Of a stretch of 64,000 bases of DNA, positions 1 to 8,563 are shown in pieces. The notes under the pieces are model-generated. The model saw nothing but the letters and a program-made list of their open reading frames with translations, ran no database searches and was not told the DNA's origin. Every line of letters begins with the position of its first letter. The stretch's first letter is position 1. The stretch is from contig NZ_JABGCB010000012.1 of NCBI RefSeq assembly GCF_013149295.1, positions 124,001 through 188,000 on the forward strand, given 5' to 3'. Source of the stretch: Novosphingobium sp. SG751A. Lineage in GTDB: Bacteria; Pseudomonadota; Alphaproteobacteria; Sphingomonadales; Sphingomonadaceae. A program made the position numbers and the translations under genes.

Positions 1-150
1 GTGTCGGACGCAGCATTCAAATGATAAAGCCCGCAGCGCGGACAGGCATGACCTCACCGCGCCGCAGGCTTTCAAGCATCATTCAAACCTATCCGGCCCG
101 CCCCCATTAACGGGATTGCAAAGGGCCCCCGCCCTTTGCCCGCCGGAGGC
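1..150 (+). repeat. Intergenic hairpin repeat, copy A (cut by window start)
   Basis: First of ten copies of a modular repeat. Visible here are the conserved GTGTCGGACGC (1-11), the central stem AAAGCCCGCAGCGCGG (26-41) paired with CCGCGCCGCAGGCTTT (57-72), and the type II terminal hairpin at 118-139 (GCAAAGGG ... CCCTTTGC), followed by the GC-rich tail ending GCCGGAGGC at 150. The left end lies outside the window. The copy ends 16 bp from the stop codon of the minus-strand symporter gene. Confidence 0.85.
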
Positions 151-166
151 AAACCTACCTTAAACC

Positions 167-1474
167 TTACTGCCCCTGATCCAGATGCAACCCCTTGCGC
201 CCATGCTCAGCCGTATCATGCGGCGCATCGGGCAGCGGCGCATCGGGATCGAGCGGCGGCTGCAACATGCCCTCGGCGCGGCAGACGACGGCGGTGGCGA
301 CGGCATTGCCGAACACGCTGGTGCCCGAGCGGCCCATGTCGAGGAACGTGTCGATGCCCAGCAGCAGCGCCACACCTTCGACCGGCACGTGGAACTGGTT
401 GAGCGTGGCGGCGATGACGACAAGGCTGGCGCGCGGCACGCCGGCGATGCCCTTGGACGAGACCATCAGCGTCAGCAGCATCAGGATCTGCTGCTCAAAG
501 CTGAGATGGATACCATAAGCCTGCGCGATGAAGAGCGAGGCGAAGCTGGTGTACATCATCGAGCCGTCGAGGTTGAAGGCATAGCCCAGCGGCAGCACGA
601 AACCCGACACACGGCGCGGCACGCCAAAGCGGTCGAGCGCCTCGAACATGCGCGGCAAGGAGGCATCGCTGGTCGCGGTCGAGAAGGTGATCAGCACCGG
701 CTCGCGCACATAGCGGATCAGCAGGAAGATCTTCTTGCCCAGGAACAGGCTGCCCGCTGCGATCAGGATGATCCAGAGGATCGCCAGACCCGCATAGAAT
801 TCACCCGCCAGCACGCCATAAGTGGCCAGGATACCCAGACCCTTTTGCGCCACGATCGAGGCCGCCGCGCCGAACACCGCAATGGGCGAAACCGCCATCA
901 CATAGCCGGTGACCTGCAGCATCATCTGCACCACCGCCTCGGCGAATTCGACGATGATCCGCCCCTTTTCGCCGATCGCGCTGAGCGCTACGCCGCAGAA
1001 CACCGAGAAAAGCAGGATCTGGAGCACATTGTTGGTGGCCATCGCCTCCATCGCGCTGGTCGGAAAGATTTCCAGCACGAAGTGGCGAACGGTCAGCTCC
1101 TTGGTGGCCAGATCCACCCCGGCGCTGGCCACGGCATTGACGCCTAAGCCCGGCTGCCACCAGTTGACCAGCACCATGCCCAGCAGCAGCGAAATGAAGC
1201 TGGCCGAGATGAACCATGCCATCGCCTTGGCACCGATGCGACCCAGCGCGGTCGAATCGCCCATGCCCGCAATGCCGGTGATGATGGTCGACGCGATCAG
1301 CGGCGCGATGATCATCTTGATCAGATGCAGGAACACATCGGGCAGCAGCTTGAGATAATCGGACCATGCCGCCAGAAAGGGATCGGCCGAATCATAGGAC
1401 GAATGCAGGACATAGCCCAGACCTATGCCCAGAATCAGGCCCAGAATCAGGAATTGCGTCAGACGCTGGCGCAT
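167..1474 (-). CDS. Dicarboxylate/amino acid:cation symporter (DAACS family)
   Basis: Inner-membrane secondary transporter of the glutamate/C4-dicarboxylate:cation symporter family, 435 residues from the ATG at 1474 (family usual 420-440). The N-terminal hydrophobic helix follows MRQRLTQFLI. The C-terminal half carries family landmarks: a Ser/Thr-rich re-entrant loop (FSTATSDASLP), NLDGS in the place of the NMDGT motif, SKGIAGVPRAS, and GIDTFLDMGRSGTSVFGN, where the family has a conserved Asp/Arg substrate-binding helix. The Arg differs in context from classical DctA, so the substrate (succinate/malate, aspartate or glutamate) cannot be assigned. An upstream in-frame ATG at 1531 would add 19 polar residues and looks unlikely. 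It lies 74 bp downstream of dapE on the same strand. Confidence 0.9.
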   Translation of the reverse strand: MRQRLTQFLILGLILGIGLGYVLHSSYDSADPFLAAWSDYLKLLPDVFLHLIKMIIAPLIASTIITGIAGMGDSTALGRIGAKAMAWFISASFISLLLGMVLVNWWQPGLGVNAVASAGVDLATKELTVRHFVLEIFPTSAMEAMATNNVLQILLFSVFCGVALSAIGEKGRIIVEFAEAVVQMMLQVTGYVMAVSPIAVFGAAASIVAQKGLGILATYGVLAGEFYAGLAILWIILIAAGSLFLGKKIFLLIRYVREPVLITFSTATSDASLPRMFEALDRFGVPRRVSGFVLPLGYAFNLDGSMMYTSFASLFIAQAYGIHLSFEQQILMLLTLMVSSKGIAGVPRASLVVIAATLNQFHVPVEGVALLLGIDTFLDMGRSGTSVFGNAVATAVVCRAEGMLQPPLDPDAPLPDAPHDTAEHGRKGLHLDQGQ

Positions 1475-1548
1475 CTTGGAAAAACTCCGAAAATAAAACT
1501 TGCGGCTAGCAACCCCCGTTGGCCGGGGCAATTGCGCCGGATAGCGTA

Positions 1549-2703
1549 TCAGGCGCGTTTCAGACCGGCGGTGGCGATGCGGGCATAGATCCGCGAGAGA
1601 GCCTCAAGATCGGGAATCGCAACCGCCTCGTCCTTCTTGTGCATCGTGGCGTTGCACAGGCCAAATTCGATGACCGGGGCCAAGGCTTTGAGGAAGCGTG
1701 CATCCGACGTGCCGCCGCTGGTGGAAATTTCGGTGTCCAGCCCGGTTTCGGCGCGGATCGCGTCGACCACGATGGCGGAAAACTCGCCCGGCGGGGTCAG
1801 GAAAGCCTCACCCGAGATCACCGGGCGCACGGATGCGCCATGCTTGGCCCCGATCTCACGCACCATCTGCGACAGGCTCTCGCCCGTGTGCAGATCGTTA
1901 AAGCGGATCGAAATGCGCGCCGCCGCCTTTTGCGGGATGACATTGGTGGCCGGATTGCCGCAGGAAATGTCGGTCACTTCCAGATTGCTGGGCTGGAACC
2001 AGTCGGTCCCCTCGTCCAGCTTAATCGCCTTCAGTTCCGACAGCATCGCCACCAGCCGCGTGATCGGATTGTCGGCCAGATGCGGATAGGCGACATGGCC
2101 CTGCTGCCCTTCCACATCGATCCACATGTTGACGCTGCCGCGTCGCCCCACCTTGATCATGTCGCCAAGGCGGTGGACGCTGGTGGGCTCGCCCACAAGG
2201 ATGAGGTCAGGATTGATCCCGGTCTCGCGCATATGCTCGATGATCTTGACCGTGCCATAGGTCGCCGCGCCTTCCTCATCGCCGGTGATGATGAGGCTGA
2301 TCGTACCCGCCTCGCGCGGAATGTCGCGCAGGGCGGCGATAAAGGCGGCAACCGAGCCCTTCATGTCCACCGCGCCGCGGCCATAGAGCAATTCACCCCG
2401 GCGTTCGGGCGCGAAAGGCGCGCTGCTCCACCCCTCGCCGGGGGGGACGACATCGACATGGCCCGCATAGGCGAAATGGCGGCTGCCCTCTGGTCCCTGC
2501 CGGATGGCGAACAGGTTTTCCACCGGCCCGTCGGGCGCCTCGCCCACCACCGCGCGGTGGATGGCAAAGCCCAGCGGCACCAGCATTTCCTCAAGGCAAT
2601 CGAACACCAGCCCCGTCGCGGGCGTCACGCTGGGGCAGGCAATCAGGGCCTCGGCCAATTCGGCCACACCGGCGCCGGGCCGGACCAACTCGCTCTTCAC
2701 CAT
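1549..2703 (-). CDS. dapE: Succinyl-diaminopimelate desuccinylase
   Basis: M20-family zinc peptidase that hydrolyses N-succinyl-LL-2,6-diaminopimelate in the lysine/meso-DAP pathway, supplying peptidoglycan. Metal and catalytic signatures are present: GHVDVV (His82, Asp84), YGRGAVDMKGS (bridging Asp113) and TGDEEG (Glu143/144), all at expected spacing. An ATG at 2712 also opens this frame, but GAGGGG sits only 1 nt before it, whereas the same motif lies 10 nt before the ATG at 2703, so I chose the latter (384 residues; family about 375-385). It is followed on the same strand by the symporter, and the cupin gene starts 99 bp away on the opposite strand. Confidence 0.95.
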   Translation of the reverse strand: MVKSELVRPGAGVAELAEALIACPSVTPATGLVFDCLEEMLVPLGFAIHRAVVGEAPDGPVENLFAIRQGPEGSRHFAYAGHVDVVPPGEGWSSAPFAPERRGELLYGRGAVDMKGSVAAFIAALRDIPREAGTISLIITGDEEGAATYGTVKIIEHMRETGINPDLILVGEPTSVHRLGDMIKVGRRGSVNMWIDVEGQQGHVAYPHLADNPITRLVAMLSELKAIKLDEGTDWFQPSNLEVTDISCGNPATNVIPQKAAARISIRFNDLHTGESLSQMVREIGAKHGASVRPVISGEAFLTPPGEFSAIVVDAIRAETGLDTEISTSGGTSDARFLKALAPVIEFGLCNATMHKKDEAVAIPDLEALSRIYARIATAGLKRA

Positions 2704-2802
2704 GTCATTCATGCCCCTCGCCTAGCAAATGCATGGCCAAGGGCAAGTGGAGTTTGGCCCATCCGGCTTGCCGCCGCCCCCTGCCCGCCCTATCCTGCGT
2801 CC

Positions 2803-3252
2803 ATGCCACGGATCGACCTTGCCTCGCTCGCCCATACCAACCGCACCGGCTATCCGCCCGAACATGCGCGGCAGGTCGCCGGGCGATGGTACAGCCGCCT
2901 TGCCCCGCTGGCGGGCTTTGCCCATCTGGGGGCCAGCCATGTCGTGCTCAAGCCAGGCGCCTGGTCGTCCCAGCGCCACTGGCACGATGGCGAGGACGAG
3001 ATGGTGGTGATGCTGAGCGGCGAAGCGGTACTGGTCGAGGATGGCGCGCGCAGCATCATGCGGGCGGGCGACATGGCGGTCTTTCCGGCGGGCGTACCCA
3101 ATGGGCATCATCTGATCAATGAAAGCGAGGATGACTGCACCTTCCTCGCCCTGTCGGCAGGCCCGCGCACATCGGGCGGCTATAGCGACATCGACATGAT
3201 CTTTGAAGACGACCGCTTTCTCCACCGCGACGGCACGCCCTTTGCGGATTAA
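2803..3252 (+). CDS. Cupin-domain protein
   Basis: Small single-domain cupin of 149 residues, function unknown. Cupin motif 1 is visible as QRHWHDGEDEMVVMLSG (two His and a Glu as metal ligands) and motif 2 as GDMAVFPAGVPNGHHLIN (Pro-Gly turn, His). The fold is therefore clear and a metal site is likely complete. The ATG at 2803 is the first that keeps the domain without the unrelated upstream reading frame. No informative operon partner: the LysE-type exporter follows 15 bp later on the same strand and may be co-transcribed. Other members act as isomerases, dioxygenases or sugar-binding proteins, so no reaction is assigned. Confidence 0.85.
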   Translation: MPRIDLASLAHTNRTGYPPEHARQVAGRWYSRLAPLAGFAHLGASHVVLKPGAWSSQRHWHDGEDEMVVMLSGEAVLVEDGARSIMRAGDMAVFPAGVPNGHHLINESEDDCTFLALSAGPRTSGGYSDIDMIFEDDRFLHRDGTPFAD

Positions 3253-3267
3253 TGCGCGGCGCGGTGC

Positions 3268-3882
3268 ATGGCCATGACGATCAACTGGTTTGAATTTGCC
3301 CTCGCCGTGCTGGTAATCGAGCTGACGCCGGGGCCGAACATGGCATGGCTCGCCGCGCTCAGTCTGGCCGAGGGGCGGCGCGCAGGGTGGGTGGCCACGG
3401 CCGGGATCGGGATCGGGCTGGCGCTCAATGCGATGCTGGCCGCGCTGGGGCTGGTCGAATTGCTCAGCGTTCGGCCCGGTCTGCAATCGGGGCTGCGCTG
3501 GGCCGGGGTGGCGCTGATGCTCTGGCTGGCATGGCAGGCGTGGCGAGAAGCGGACATGGTGGCCAAGGCAACGGAGCCGCAGGGCGCGGGGCGACATTTT
3601 GCCTCGGGCCTGCTGGTCAATCTGTTCAACCCCAAGGCGCTGCTGTTCTTTGTCGTGGTGGTCCCGCCTTTCCTCGGCGGCGCGGCGCCGTCGATCCCAC
3701 AGGCCATGGGCTTTGCCGCGATCAGCGTGGGGCTGGCCACGGCCGTCCATCTGGCCATCGTGGCCGGCGGGGCCAGAGCGCATGGCCTGATCAGCGACCC
3801 GCGCCGGATGCAAAAGGTCCGGCGCGTGATGGCGCTGATCATGCTGGGCGTGGCGCTCTGGCTGGCCAGTTCGGCGCTTTAG
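3268..3882 (+). CDS. LysE/RhtB family amino-acid exporter
   Basis: Inner-membrane exporter of 204 residues with about six hydrophobic segments. The N-terminal signature ELTPGPNMAWLAALSLAEGRRAG matches the LysE/RhtB family motif (TPGPN plus GxRxG), and LLVNLFNPKALLFF is the second conserved family segment. Members export lysine, homoserine, threonine or related solutes; the substrate here is not readable. A second ATG (3274) is possible. Its TAG stop shares bases with the TAA stop of the convergent S1/P1 nuclease gene. It sits directly after the cupin gene. Confidence 0.9.
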   Translation: MAMTINWFEFALAVLVIELTPGPNMAWLAALSLAEGRRAGWVATAGIGIGLALNAMLAALGLVELLSVRPGLQSGLRWAGVALMLWLAWQAWREADMVAKATEPQGAGRHFASGLLVNLFNPKALLFFVVVVPPFLGGAAPSIPQAMGFAAISVGLATAVHLAIVAGGARAHGLISDPRRMQKVRRVMALIMLGVALWLASSAL

Positions 3883-4799
3883 CCGCCCAGCGCTTCGTCC
3901 AGCACCTTGGCCAGACGCAGGCCGCCCTGAAGCAGGCGCTGGCTGACGATTGGAATGTCCTGCGCGATGGCTTCGTCGCTGATGGTCACATCCTTCGAAG
4001 TCTTTTCCTCGGCATTCACCACATGGCCGAAGGCCTGCGGATAAACCGTGTCATGGGCGATCTGCCAGCTTTCCTGAGCCCAGTCGGCAATGCCGCCGGT
4101 GGCGATCCGGCCCTTGTCCGCCGCATCATAGGCCCGGATCTCGGGCAGCTTGCCCGCCTTCTGCGCGCGGATGACGAGGAAATTGTCCCACATCCAATGC
4201 AGATTGAGCGTGCCCGGCTTGGGGTTCACCACCGTGGGCGGGGTGGTGTTGATGATATAGGGTTCGCCCGGCAGATTGGTGACGATCACGCCATTGCCGC
4301 CCGCGTCATGGGCATGTTCGGCGGCATGGAGCGGCTGATGCAGGTCGCCCACAATGTGGCTAAGGAAGGCGAGCGCTTCGAGGCGTTGGGCCACCGGCAG
4401 GCTCTTGTCGGCCAGAATCCGTTCAAACCGGGTGATCTGGAACGTGGCGCATTGGCCGCCGCTGCAATTGGCCTTCATATCAAAAGCGGGCGCGGTGATG
4501 TCGCCATCATGGTAATGCCAGGGGAAGGTGTGGCCCCAGCGCCAGCTCTCGCTGCGCAGACAATCGGGCCATGTTGCCGCGTCGCCCAGCGAATGCACCG
4601 GGCATTTGGCCGTCCCCAGCCCTTTCTGTGCCGTCAGCAGCGTAGCAATCGCTGCCTTGGTCTTGGGCGAAACGTTGGCCAGCGCGATATTGGCGATCGT
4701 GCGATGGCCCAGATCGCCCCATGCCAGCGCGGGCGTGGAGGCCGCCAGACCAAGAGCGGCCACACCGGCGGCCAGAAGCTTCAAACTTTTGCGAAACAT
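3879..4799 (-). CDS. Secreted S1/P1-type nuclease
   Basis: Zinc-dependent single-strand nuclease of the S1/P1 family, 306 residues, exported. A Sec signal peptide ends in TPALA, so that the mature protein starts with Trp27, the residue whose amino group ligates zinc in this family. Further ligands are recognisable: His in LGHRTIA, Asp in WPDCLR, His in FPWHYHDGD, HIVGDLHQPLH (His, Asp, His), and HWMWDNF (His, Asp). The trinuclear zinc site looks intact, so the protein is probably active in the periplasm or outside, with nutrient (phosphate or nucleoside) scavenging as a likely role. The gene is convergent with the LysE exporter, with overlapping stop codons. Confidence 0.93.
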   Translation of the reverse strand: MFRKSLKLLAAGVAALGLAASTPALAWGDLGHRTIANIALANVSPKTKAAIATLLTAQKGLGTAKCPVHSLGDAATWPDCLRSESWRWGHTFPWHYHDGDITAPAFDMKANCSGGQCATFQITRFERILADKSLPVAQRLEALAFLSHIVGDLHQPLHAAEHAHDAGGNGVIVTNLPGEPYIINTTPPTVVNPKPGTLNLHWMWDNFLVIRAQKAGKLPEIRAYDAADKGRIATGGIADWAQESWQIAHDTVYPQAFGHVVNAEEKTSKDVTISDEAIAQDIPIVSQRLLQGGLRLAKVLDEALGG

Positions 4800-4896
4800 G
4801 GGGTAAGCGACCTCACTTGAGACAAACTTACCCCGATGTTAGCGGGCCTTTGTTACAGGCGAAAGCGCTGACTTTGCCGACCGCGATTTCCCAGCC

Positions 4897-4915
4897 GCCG
4901 GATGGCCCATCCGGC
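4897..4915 (-). terminator. Hairpin downstream of engB
   Basis: GCCGGATG-GCC-CATCCGGC is a perfect 8-bp stem with a 3-nt loop, 12 bp beyond the engB stop codon. No T-tract follows on the minus strand, so termination is inferred from position only. Confidence 0.4.
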
Positions 4916-4926
4916 TCGAAAGCGCT

Positions 4927-5583
4927 TTAGAGTTCGGCATCCCCCAGCACTGCGGCGCGGATCTCGGCAATGCCCAGCCCCGTCTCGCTGCTGGTGATCA
5001 TCACCTCGGGATAGGCCGCCGAATGCTTGCGCGCCTCGACCTGCACCTTGGCATAGACCTCGTCCAGCTCGCTGGCCTTGACCTTATCCGCCTTGGTCAG
5101 CACGAGACGATAGGACAGCGCCGCCCCGTCGAGCATTTCCATCATTTCCAGATCGGGCGGCTTCACGCCATGGCGGCTGTCGATCAGCACCAGCGCGCGC
5201 TTCAAAACCACGCGCCCGCGCAGGAAATCGCGCACCAGCTTCTTCCACTGCTCCACCACCTTGGGCGGGGCCTTGGCAAAGCCATAGCCGGGCATGTCGA
5301 CCAGACGGAAATCGGGCAATTCGCCCATCGTCCCGCCCACGTCGAAGAAGTTCAGCTCCTGCGTGCGCCCCGGCGTGACCGAGGTACGCGCCAGCGACTT
5401 GCGCCCGGTGATCGCGTTGAGCAGCGAGCTCTTGCCCACATTCGAGCGCCCTGCAAAGGCGATCTCGGGCACAGCCGGATCGGGCAGGAATTTCAGCGAA
5501 GGGGCCGAAAGCAAAAAGTCCACGCGCCCGGAAAACACTTTCCGGGCGCGCTCGATCAATTCAAGGTTCTGTTCGTCAGTCAC
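4927..5583 (-). CDS. engB: Ribosome biogenesis GTP-binding protein EngB/YsxC
   Basis: TrmE-Era-EngA-EngB-Septin class GTPase, 218 residues, needed for assembly of the large ribosomal subunit. G1 is GRSNVGKSS (residues 45-53), the switch I region contains SVTPGRTQ, G3 is DMPGYG and G4 is TKADK. Length and motif spacing are typical. It overlaps the 3' end of yidC by 4 bp (ATGA), so it is translated at the end of the rpmH-rnpA-yidD-yidC operon. In related Sphingomonadales argB commonly follows; here the next gene is an S1/P1 nuclease. Confidence 0.97.
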   Translation of the reverse strand: MTDEQNLELIERARKVFSGRVDFLLSAPSLKFLPDPAVPEIAFAGRSNVGKSSLLNAITGRKSLARTSVTPGRTQELNFFDVGGTMGELPDFRLVDMPGYGFAKAPPKVVEQWKKLVRDFLRGRVVLKRALVLIDSRHGVKPPDLEMMEMLDGAALSYRLVLTKADKVKASELDEVYAKVQVEARKHSAAYPEVMITSSETGLGIAEIRAAVLGDAEL

Positions 5584-7337
5584 TTTTTCTTATGCGCCGC
5601 CGCTTCGACGATGGCGCGCTCCTTATCGACATTCTTCTTCAAGTCAGGATGCCGTGCGTACAGATACTTCTGCTGAGCAATGGTCAGAAGGTTCGAGGTG
5701 ATCCAGTAAACCAGCAGGCCCGAAGCAAAGGGCGCCATGATGAACATCATCATCCACGGCATGATGCCCATCACCTGCTGCTGCGCGGGATCGGGGGCGG
5801 CCGGTTGCAGCTTGAACTGAAGCCACATGGTGATGCCCAGAATGACCGCCAGCACGCCGATCGCCAGGAAGCTGGGCGGATCGAAGGGCAGCAGGCCGAA
5901 CAGGTTGAGAATATGCTTGGGGTCCGGCGCCGAAAGATCGTGGATCCACAGCGCGAAAGGCTGGTGACGCATGTCGATAGACACCATCAGCACCTTATAC
6001 AGCGCAAAGAACACCGGGATCTGCAGGAAGATCGGCAAGCAACCGGCAAGCGGGTTGACGCCCTCTTCCTTGTACAGCTTCATGGTTTCTTCCTGAAGCT
6101 TCTGCTTGTCGTCCTTATAGCGCTCCTGCAGCGACTTCATCTTGGGCTGGATCGCCTTCATCGCCGCCATGCTGGCAAACTGACGCTGGGCCACCGGGAA
6201 CATGATGCCGCGCACGATGACGGTCAGCAGGATGATCGCCACGCCGAAATTACCGACGAATTTGAAGAGCGAACGCAGCAGCCAGAAGATCGGCTTTTCA
6301 AACCAGCGGAACCAGCCCCAGTCGATGGCGAGGCTGAAGCGGGTCACACCCTGGGCCTCATACTTGTCGAGCAGCAGGCTTTCCTTGGCGCCGGCAAACA
6401 GACGGGTGGAGCGCAGCGCGGTCTGGCCGGGGGCCACCACCTGCGGCTGATAGATCAGGTCGGAGCGGAAGAGCTGATTACCAAGGCTGCGATAATCACC
6501 CGTGGCAGGCACCGCTTCGGGCACCAGCACGCTCATCCAATAGATGTCGGTAAAGCCGATCCAGTTGGTCTTGCCATCAGGATTGACCTGCCCCTTTTCG
6601 GCCACATCCTTGTAATTGACGCCAAAGTTCACCGCTTCATCATAGGCGCCAAAGGGCCCCGAATGGATGTTCCACGAGTCGACGCTGGCGGTCTTTTCGG
6701 TGCGGCGAATGAGGCCGAAGGGCTGCACGCTCACCGGTGCGGGGCCGGCGTTCTGCACGGCCTGCTTCGCGGTGATCATATAGTCATTGTCGATGGCAAA
6801 GGTGATGGTGAAGGTCTGGCCCGTGGTGTTGGCCCAGCTCAGCGTCACCGGGGTGGCAGGCGTCAGCTTGGCACCGGCAGGCGCGGCCCAGACACTCGTG
6901 CCATTAGGCGTAGCAACGCCCTGACCGACCCAGCCGACCTGCGCGAAATGCTCGGCAGGGGTCCCGGCGGGGCTGAACAGGCGAACAGGCGCGCTGTCCT
7001 TGTCAATGGTCTGCTTGTGGCGGTTGATCGACAGGTCATCGACCACCGCGCCCACCAGATTGATCGAGCCCGACAGGCCCGGCGCTTCCACCTTCACCCG
7101 GCCACCGGCGTTAAGATCCGCGTTGAGCGCCTTGGCCTCAATCGCCTGATCCACCACGCTGCCAAGGCCGCCTTCGCGGGTTGGCTTGGCGCTGGCCGCA
7201 GGGCTGGGCGCGGCCGATGCCACCGCCGCAGGCTTCTTGCCCATGTCGGGATAGAAATAGCGCAGGCCCGCATCCCAGCCGAACAGCAGCAGCCCGGTCA
7301 GCAGCATGGCAATAATCAGATTGCGCTGGTTACTCAC
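5580..7337 (-). CDS. yidC: Membrane protein insertase YidC
   Basis: Inner-membrane insertase of 585 residues, acting alone or with SecYEG. An N-terminal transmembrane segment (about residues 6-25) precedes a large periplasmic beta-domain. The C-terminal 60KD_IMP domain follows, beginning about residue 350 (GWFRWFEKPIFWLL), with FGVAIILLTVIVRGIMFP carrying the conserved hydrophilic-groove Arg. The tail is Lys-rich (AAAHKKK), a feature used in ribosome binding in other proteobacteria. Operon context rpmH-rnpA-yidD-yidC is diagnostic. It lies 36 bp after yidD. Confidence 0.98.
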   Translation of the reverse strand: MSNQRNLIIAMLLTGLLLFGWDAGLRYFYPDMGKKPAAVASAAPSPAASAKPTREGGLGSVVDQAIEAKALNADLNAGGRVKVEAPGLSGSINLVGAVVDDLSINRHKQTIDKDSAPVRLFSPAGTPAEHFAQVGWVGQGVATPNGTSVWAAPAGAKLTPATPVTLSWANTTGQTFTITFAIDNDYMITAKQAVQNAGPAPVSVQPFGLIRRTEKTASVDSWNIHSGPFGAYDEAVNFGVNYKDVAEKGQVNPDGKTNWIGFTDIYWMSVLVPEAVPATGDYRSLGNQLFRSDLIYQPQVVAPGQTALRSTRLFAGAKESLLLDKYEAQGVTRFSLAIDWGWFRWFEKPIFWLLRSLFKFVGNFGVAIILLTVIVRGIMFPVAQRQFASMAAMKAIQPKMKSLQERYKDDKQKLQEETMKLYKEEGVNPLAGCLPIFLQIPVFFALYKVLMVSIDMRHQPFALWIHDLSAPDPKHILNLFGLLPFDPPSFLAIGVLAVILGITMWLQFKLQPAAPDPAQQQVMGIMPWMMMFIMAPFASGLLVYWITSNLLTIAQQKYLYARHPDLKKNVDKERAIVEAAAHKKK

Positions 7338-7373
7338 GCATATTTCCCCAATACATTGGTCAAAATTACAGGT

Positions 7374-7583
7374 TCAAGGGACGGGATCATAGCCATGACC
7401 GCCCCATGGATGGCAGCGCAATAGACGCTTCACCGTCAACCATCCACCCTTAATCGCGCCATGTTTTTGCAAGGCCTCGATCGCATAGGCCGAGCAGGAT
7501 GGCGAATAGCGGCAGGTGGGCGGCATCATGGCCGACGGTCCCCATTGCCACAGGCGGGCGATGAAGATCAGCACATATTTCAC
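7374..7583 (-). CDS. yidD: Membrane protein insertion efficiency factor YidD
   Basis: Small (69-residue) membrane-associated protein that assists YidC-dependent insertion. The family signature CRYSPSCSAYAIEALQKHG followed by LLRCHPWGGHGYDPVP is complete, with the three conserved Cys. The N-terminus is amphipathic. It overlaps rnpA by 4 bp (ATGA) and precedes yidC, the normal arrangement. Confidence 0.97.
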   Translation of the reverse strand: MKYVLIFIARLWQWGPSAMMPPTCRYSPSCSAYAIEALQKHGAIKGGWLTVKRLLRCHPWGGHGYDPVP

Positions 7584-8008
7584 GTTTGGGGAGCCTGAGG
7601 TGCGGGGCGCGGCCCCTTGCCGCGGCCATGGTGAGGCTTGCCGCCTCCCCTGCCGCCTTTGGCGCCGCGCGGCGGATCGCCCTTGCCCGCCCTGGCCCGG
7701 TCCAGCGCGACCAGCAATTCCTTGCGCAGCAGCGCGAAATCGCGCTCCACCCCACCCTCGCGGCCGATCAGCACATGGTCGTGCCCCGCCAGCCCATGTC
7801 CGGGCAGGATCTCGCGCACCAGCGCACGAAACCGGCGCTTCATCCGGTTGCGCACCACGGCATTGCCGATCTTCTTGGTAACGGTGATGCCAAAGCGCCG
7901 GATATCGCCCGCGTCGAGCGCGGGATGCGGCAAAACCAGCAGCACGAACCCGGCCCGCGCCACGCGCAAACCTCTGTTCGCGGCAAGGAAATCGGAACGC
8001 TTGGTCAT
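7580..8008 (-). CDS. rnpA: Ribonuclease P protein component
   Basis: Protein subunit of RNase P, which matures tRNA 5' ends. From the ATG at 8008 it is 142 residues. The family core is visible: TKRSDFLAANRG at the N-terminus, FGITVTKKIGNAVVRNRMKRRFRALVRE (the RNR motif that contacts RNA). The C-terminal tail after about residue 115 is low-complexity and rich in Gly, Lys and Arg. The same frame is open upstream to 8134, but that stretch contains a strong hairpin (8070-8103) between rpmH and rnpA and does not resemble RnpA, so the shorter start is preferred. Confidence 0.93.
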   Translation of the reverse strand: MTKRSDFLAANRGLRVARAGFVLLVLPHPALDAGDIRRFGITVTKKIGNAVVRNRMKRRFRALVREILPGHGLAGHDHVLIGREGGVERDFALLRKELLVALDRARAGKGDPPRGAKGGRGGGKPHHGRGKGPRPAPQAPQT

Positions 8009-8069
8009 GATGCGCAACTTGGGCGCCGAACCACGCTCTTCCGGAATCTCAACGCCTTGCTCAAACGCA

Positions 8070-8103
8070 CAATGGGCCGAAGGCAATGCCTTCGACCCCA
8101 TTG
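8070..8103 (-). terminator. Long hairpin between rpmH and rnpA
   Basis: Two stacked perfect stems: CAATGGG (8070-8076) with CCCATTG (8097-8103), and CGAAGGC (8078-8084) with GCCTTCG (8088-8094), loop AAT, with a 1-versus-2-nt internal bulge. No T-run follows on the minus strand. In Escherichia coli a partial terminator and processing sites separate rpmH and rnpA. A comparable attenuating or processing role here is inference. Confidence 0.5.
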
Positions 8104-8199
8104 CGTCATCTGTCACGATGTTTTCGCCTGCCACCGATCAGCCCCGGCGTTCAAGCGAACCGGCCCGGCGCGGGGATTGCTCCCCACCGGGCCAGATCA

Positions 8200-8334
8200 T
8201 CAGGCCGACAGATTCTTGCGGCCGCGCGCACGACGGGCGCGCAGCACCTTGCGGCCGCCGACCGTGGCGGTGCGGGCGCGGAAGCCGTGACGGCGGGCGC
8301 GGACGAGCCGGCTGGGCTGAAAAGTGCGCTTCAT
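8200..8334 (-). CDS. rpmH: 50S ribosomal protein L34
   Basis: Read by translating the minus strand: 44 residues beginning MKRTFQPSRLVRARRHGFRA and ending RRARGRKNLSA, the complete L34 signature. It heads the conserved rpmH-rnpA-yidD-yidC operon. Candidate promoter elements lie about 100 nt upstream. Confidence 0.97.
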   Translation of the reverse strand: MKRTFQPSRLVRARRHGFRARTATVGGRKVLRARRARGRKNLSA

Positions 8335-8433
8335 GGTCTAAACCCTCAAACAATGCTTGGCGCTGTGCAGCGCGGATAAAAATGGCCACCCCCTCGATGC
8401 CGAAGGCCGATACCGAAGGGGCGTGAAGCGGCG

Positions 8434-8462
8434 CCACTATGGGAAGTGGGCCTCTGAGTCAA
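8434..8462 (-). promoter_or_regulatory. Candidate rpmH promoter
   Basis: On the minus strand TTGACT (8462-8457), a 17-nt spacer, then TAGTGG (8439-8434). The -35 is close to consensus and the -10 is weak. The spacing and the TAnnGG -10 form match the candidate rplU promoter in this window. A leader of about 100 nt is implied. Confidence 0.4.
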
Positions 8463-8563
8463 GGGATTCGGCACAAGGGAATCACGCCCGCGCTTTTCCC
8501 CTCGACAAGTCTGACTTTACGCACAAATACTTGGAAAGGGGAAGTCATACGGGGAATTTGCAC

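Noticed and set aside
4861..4926. Direct repeat GAAAGCGCT at 4861 and 4918 flanking a hairpin, considered as a mobile-element footprint
   Set aside because: Only 9 bp, and the intervening DNA contains nothing but the engB terminator-like hairpin.
5592..7424. 610-codon open frame on the plus strand opposite yidC
   Set aside because: Antisense shadow of yidC/yidD. His/Arg/Gln-rich composition without family motifs is typical of the opposite strand of a GC-rich gene.
8009..8134. Longer rnpA start
   Set aside because: The added residues do not resemble RnpA and are encoded through a strong inter-gene hairpin.
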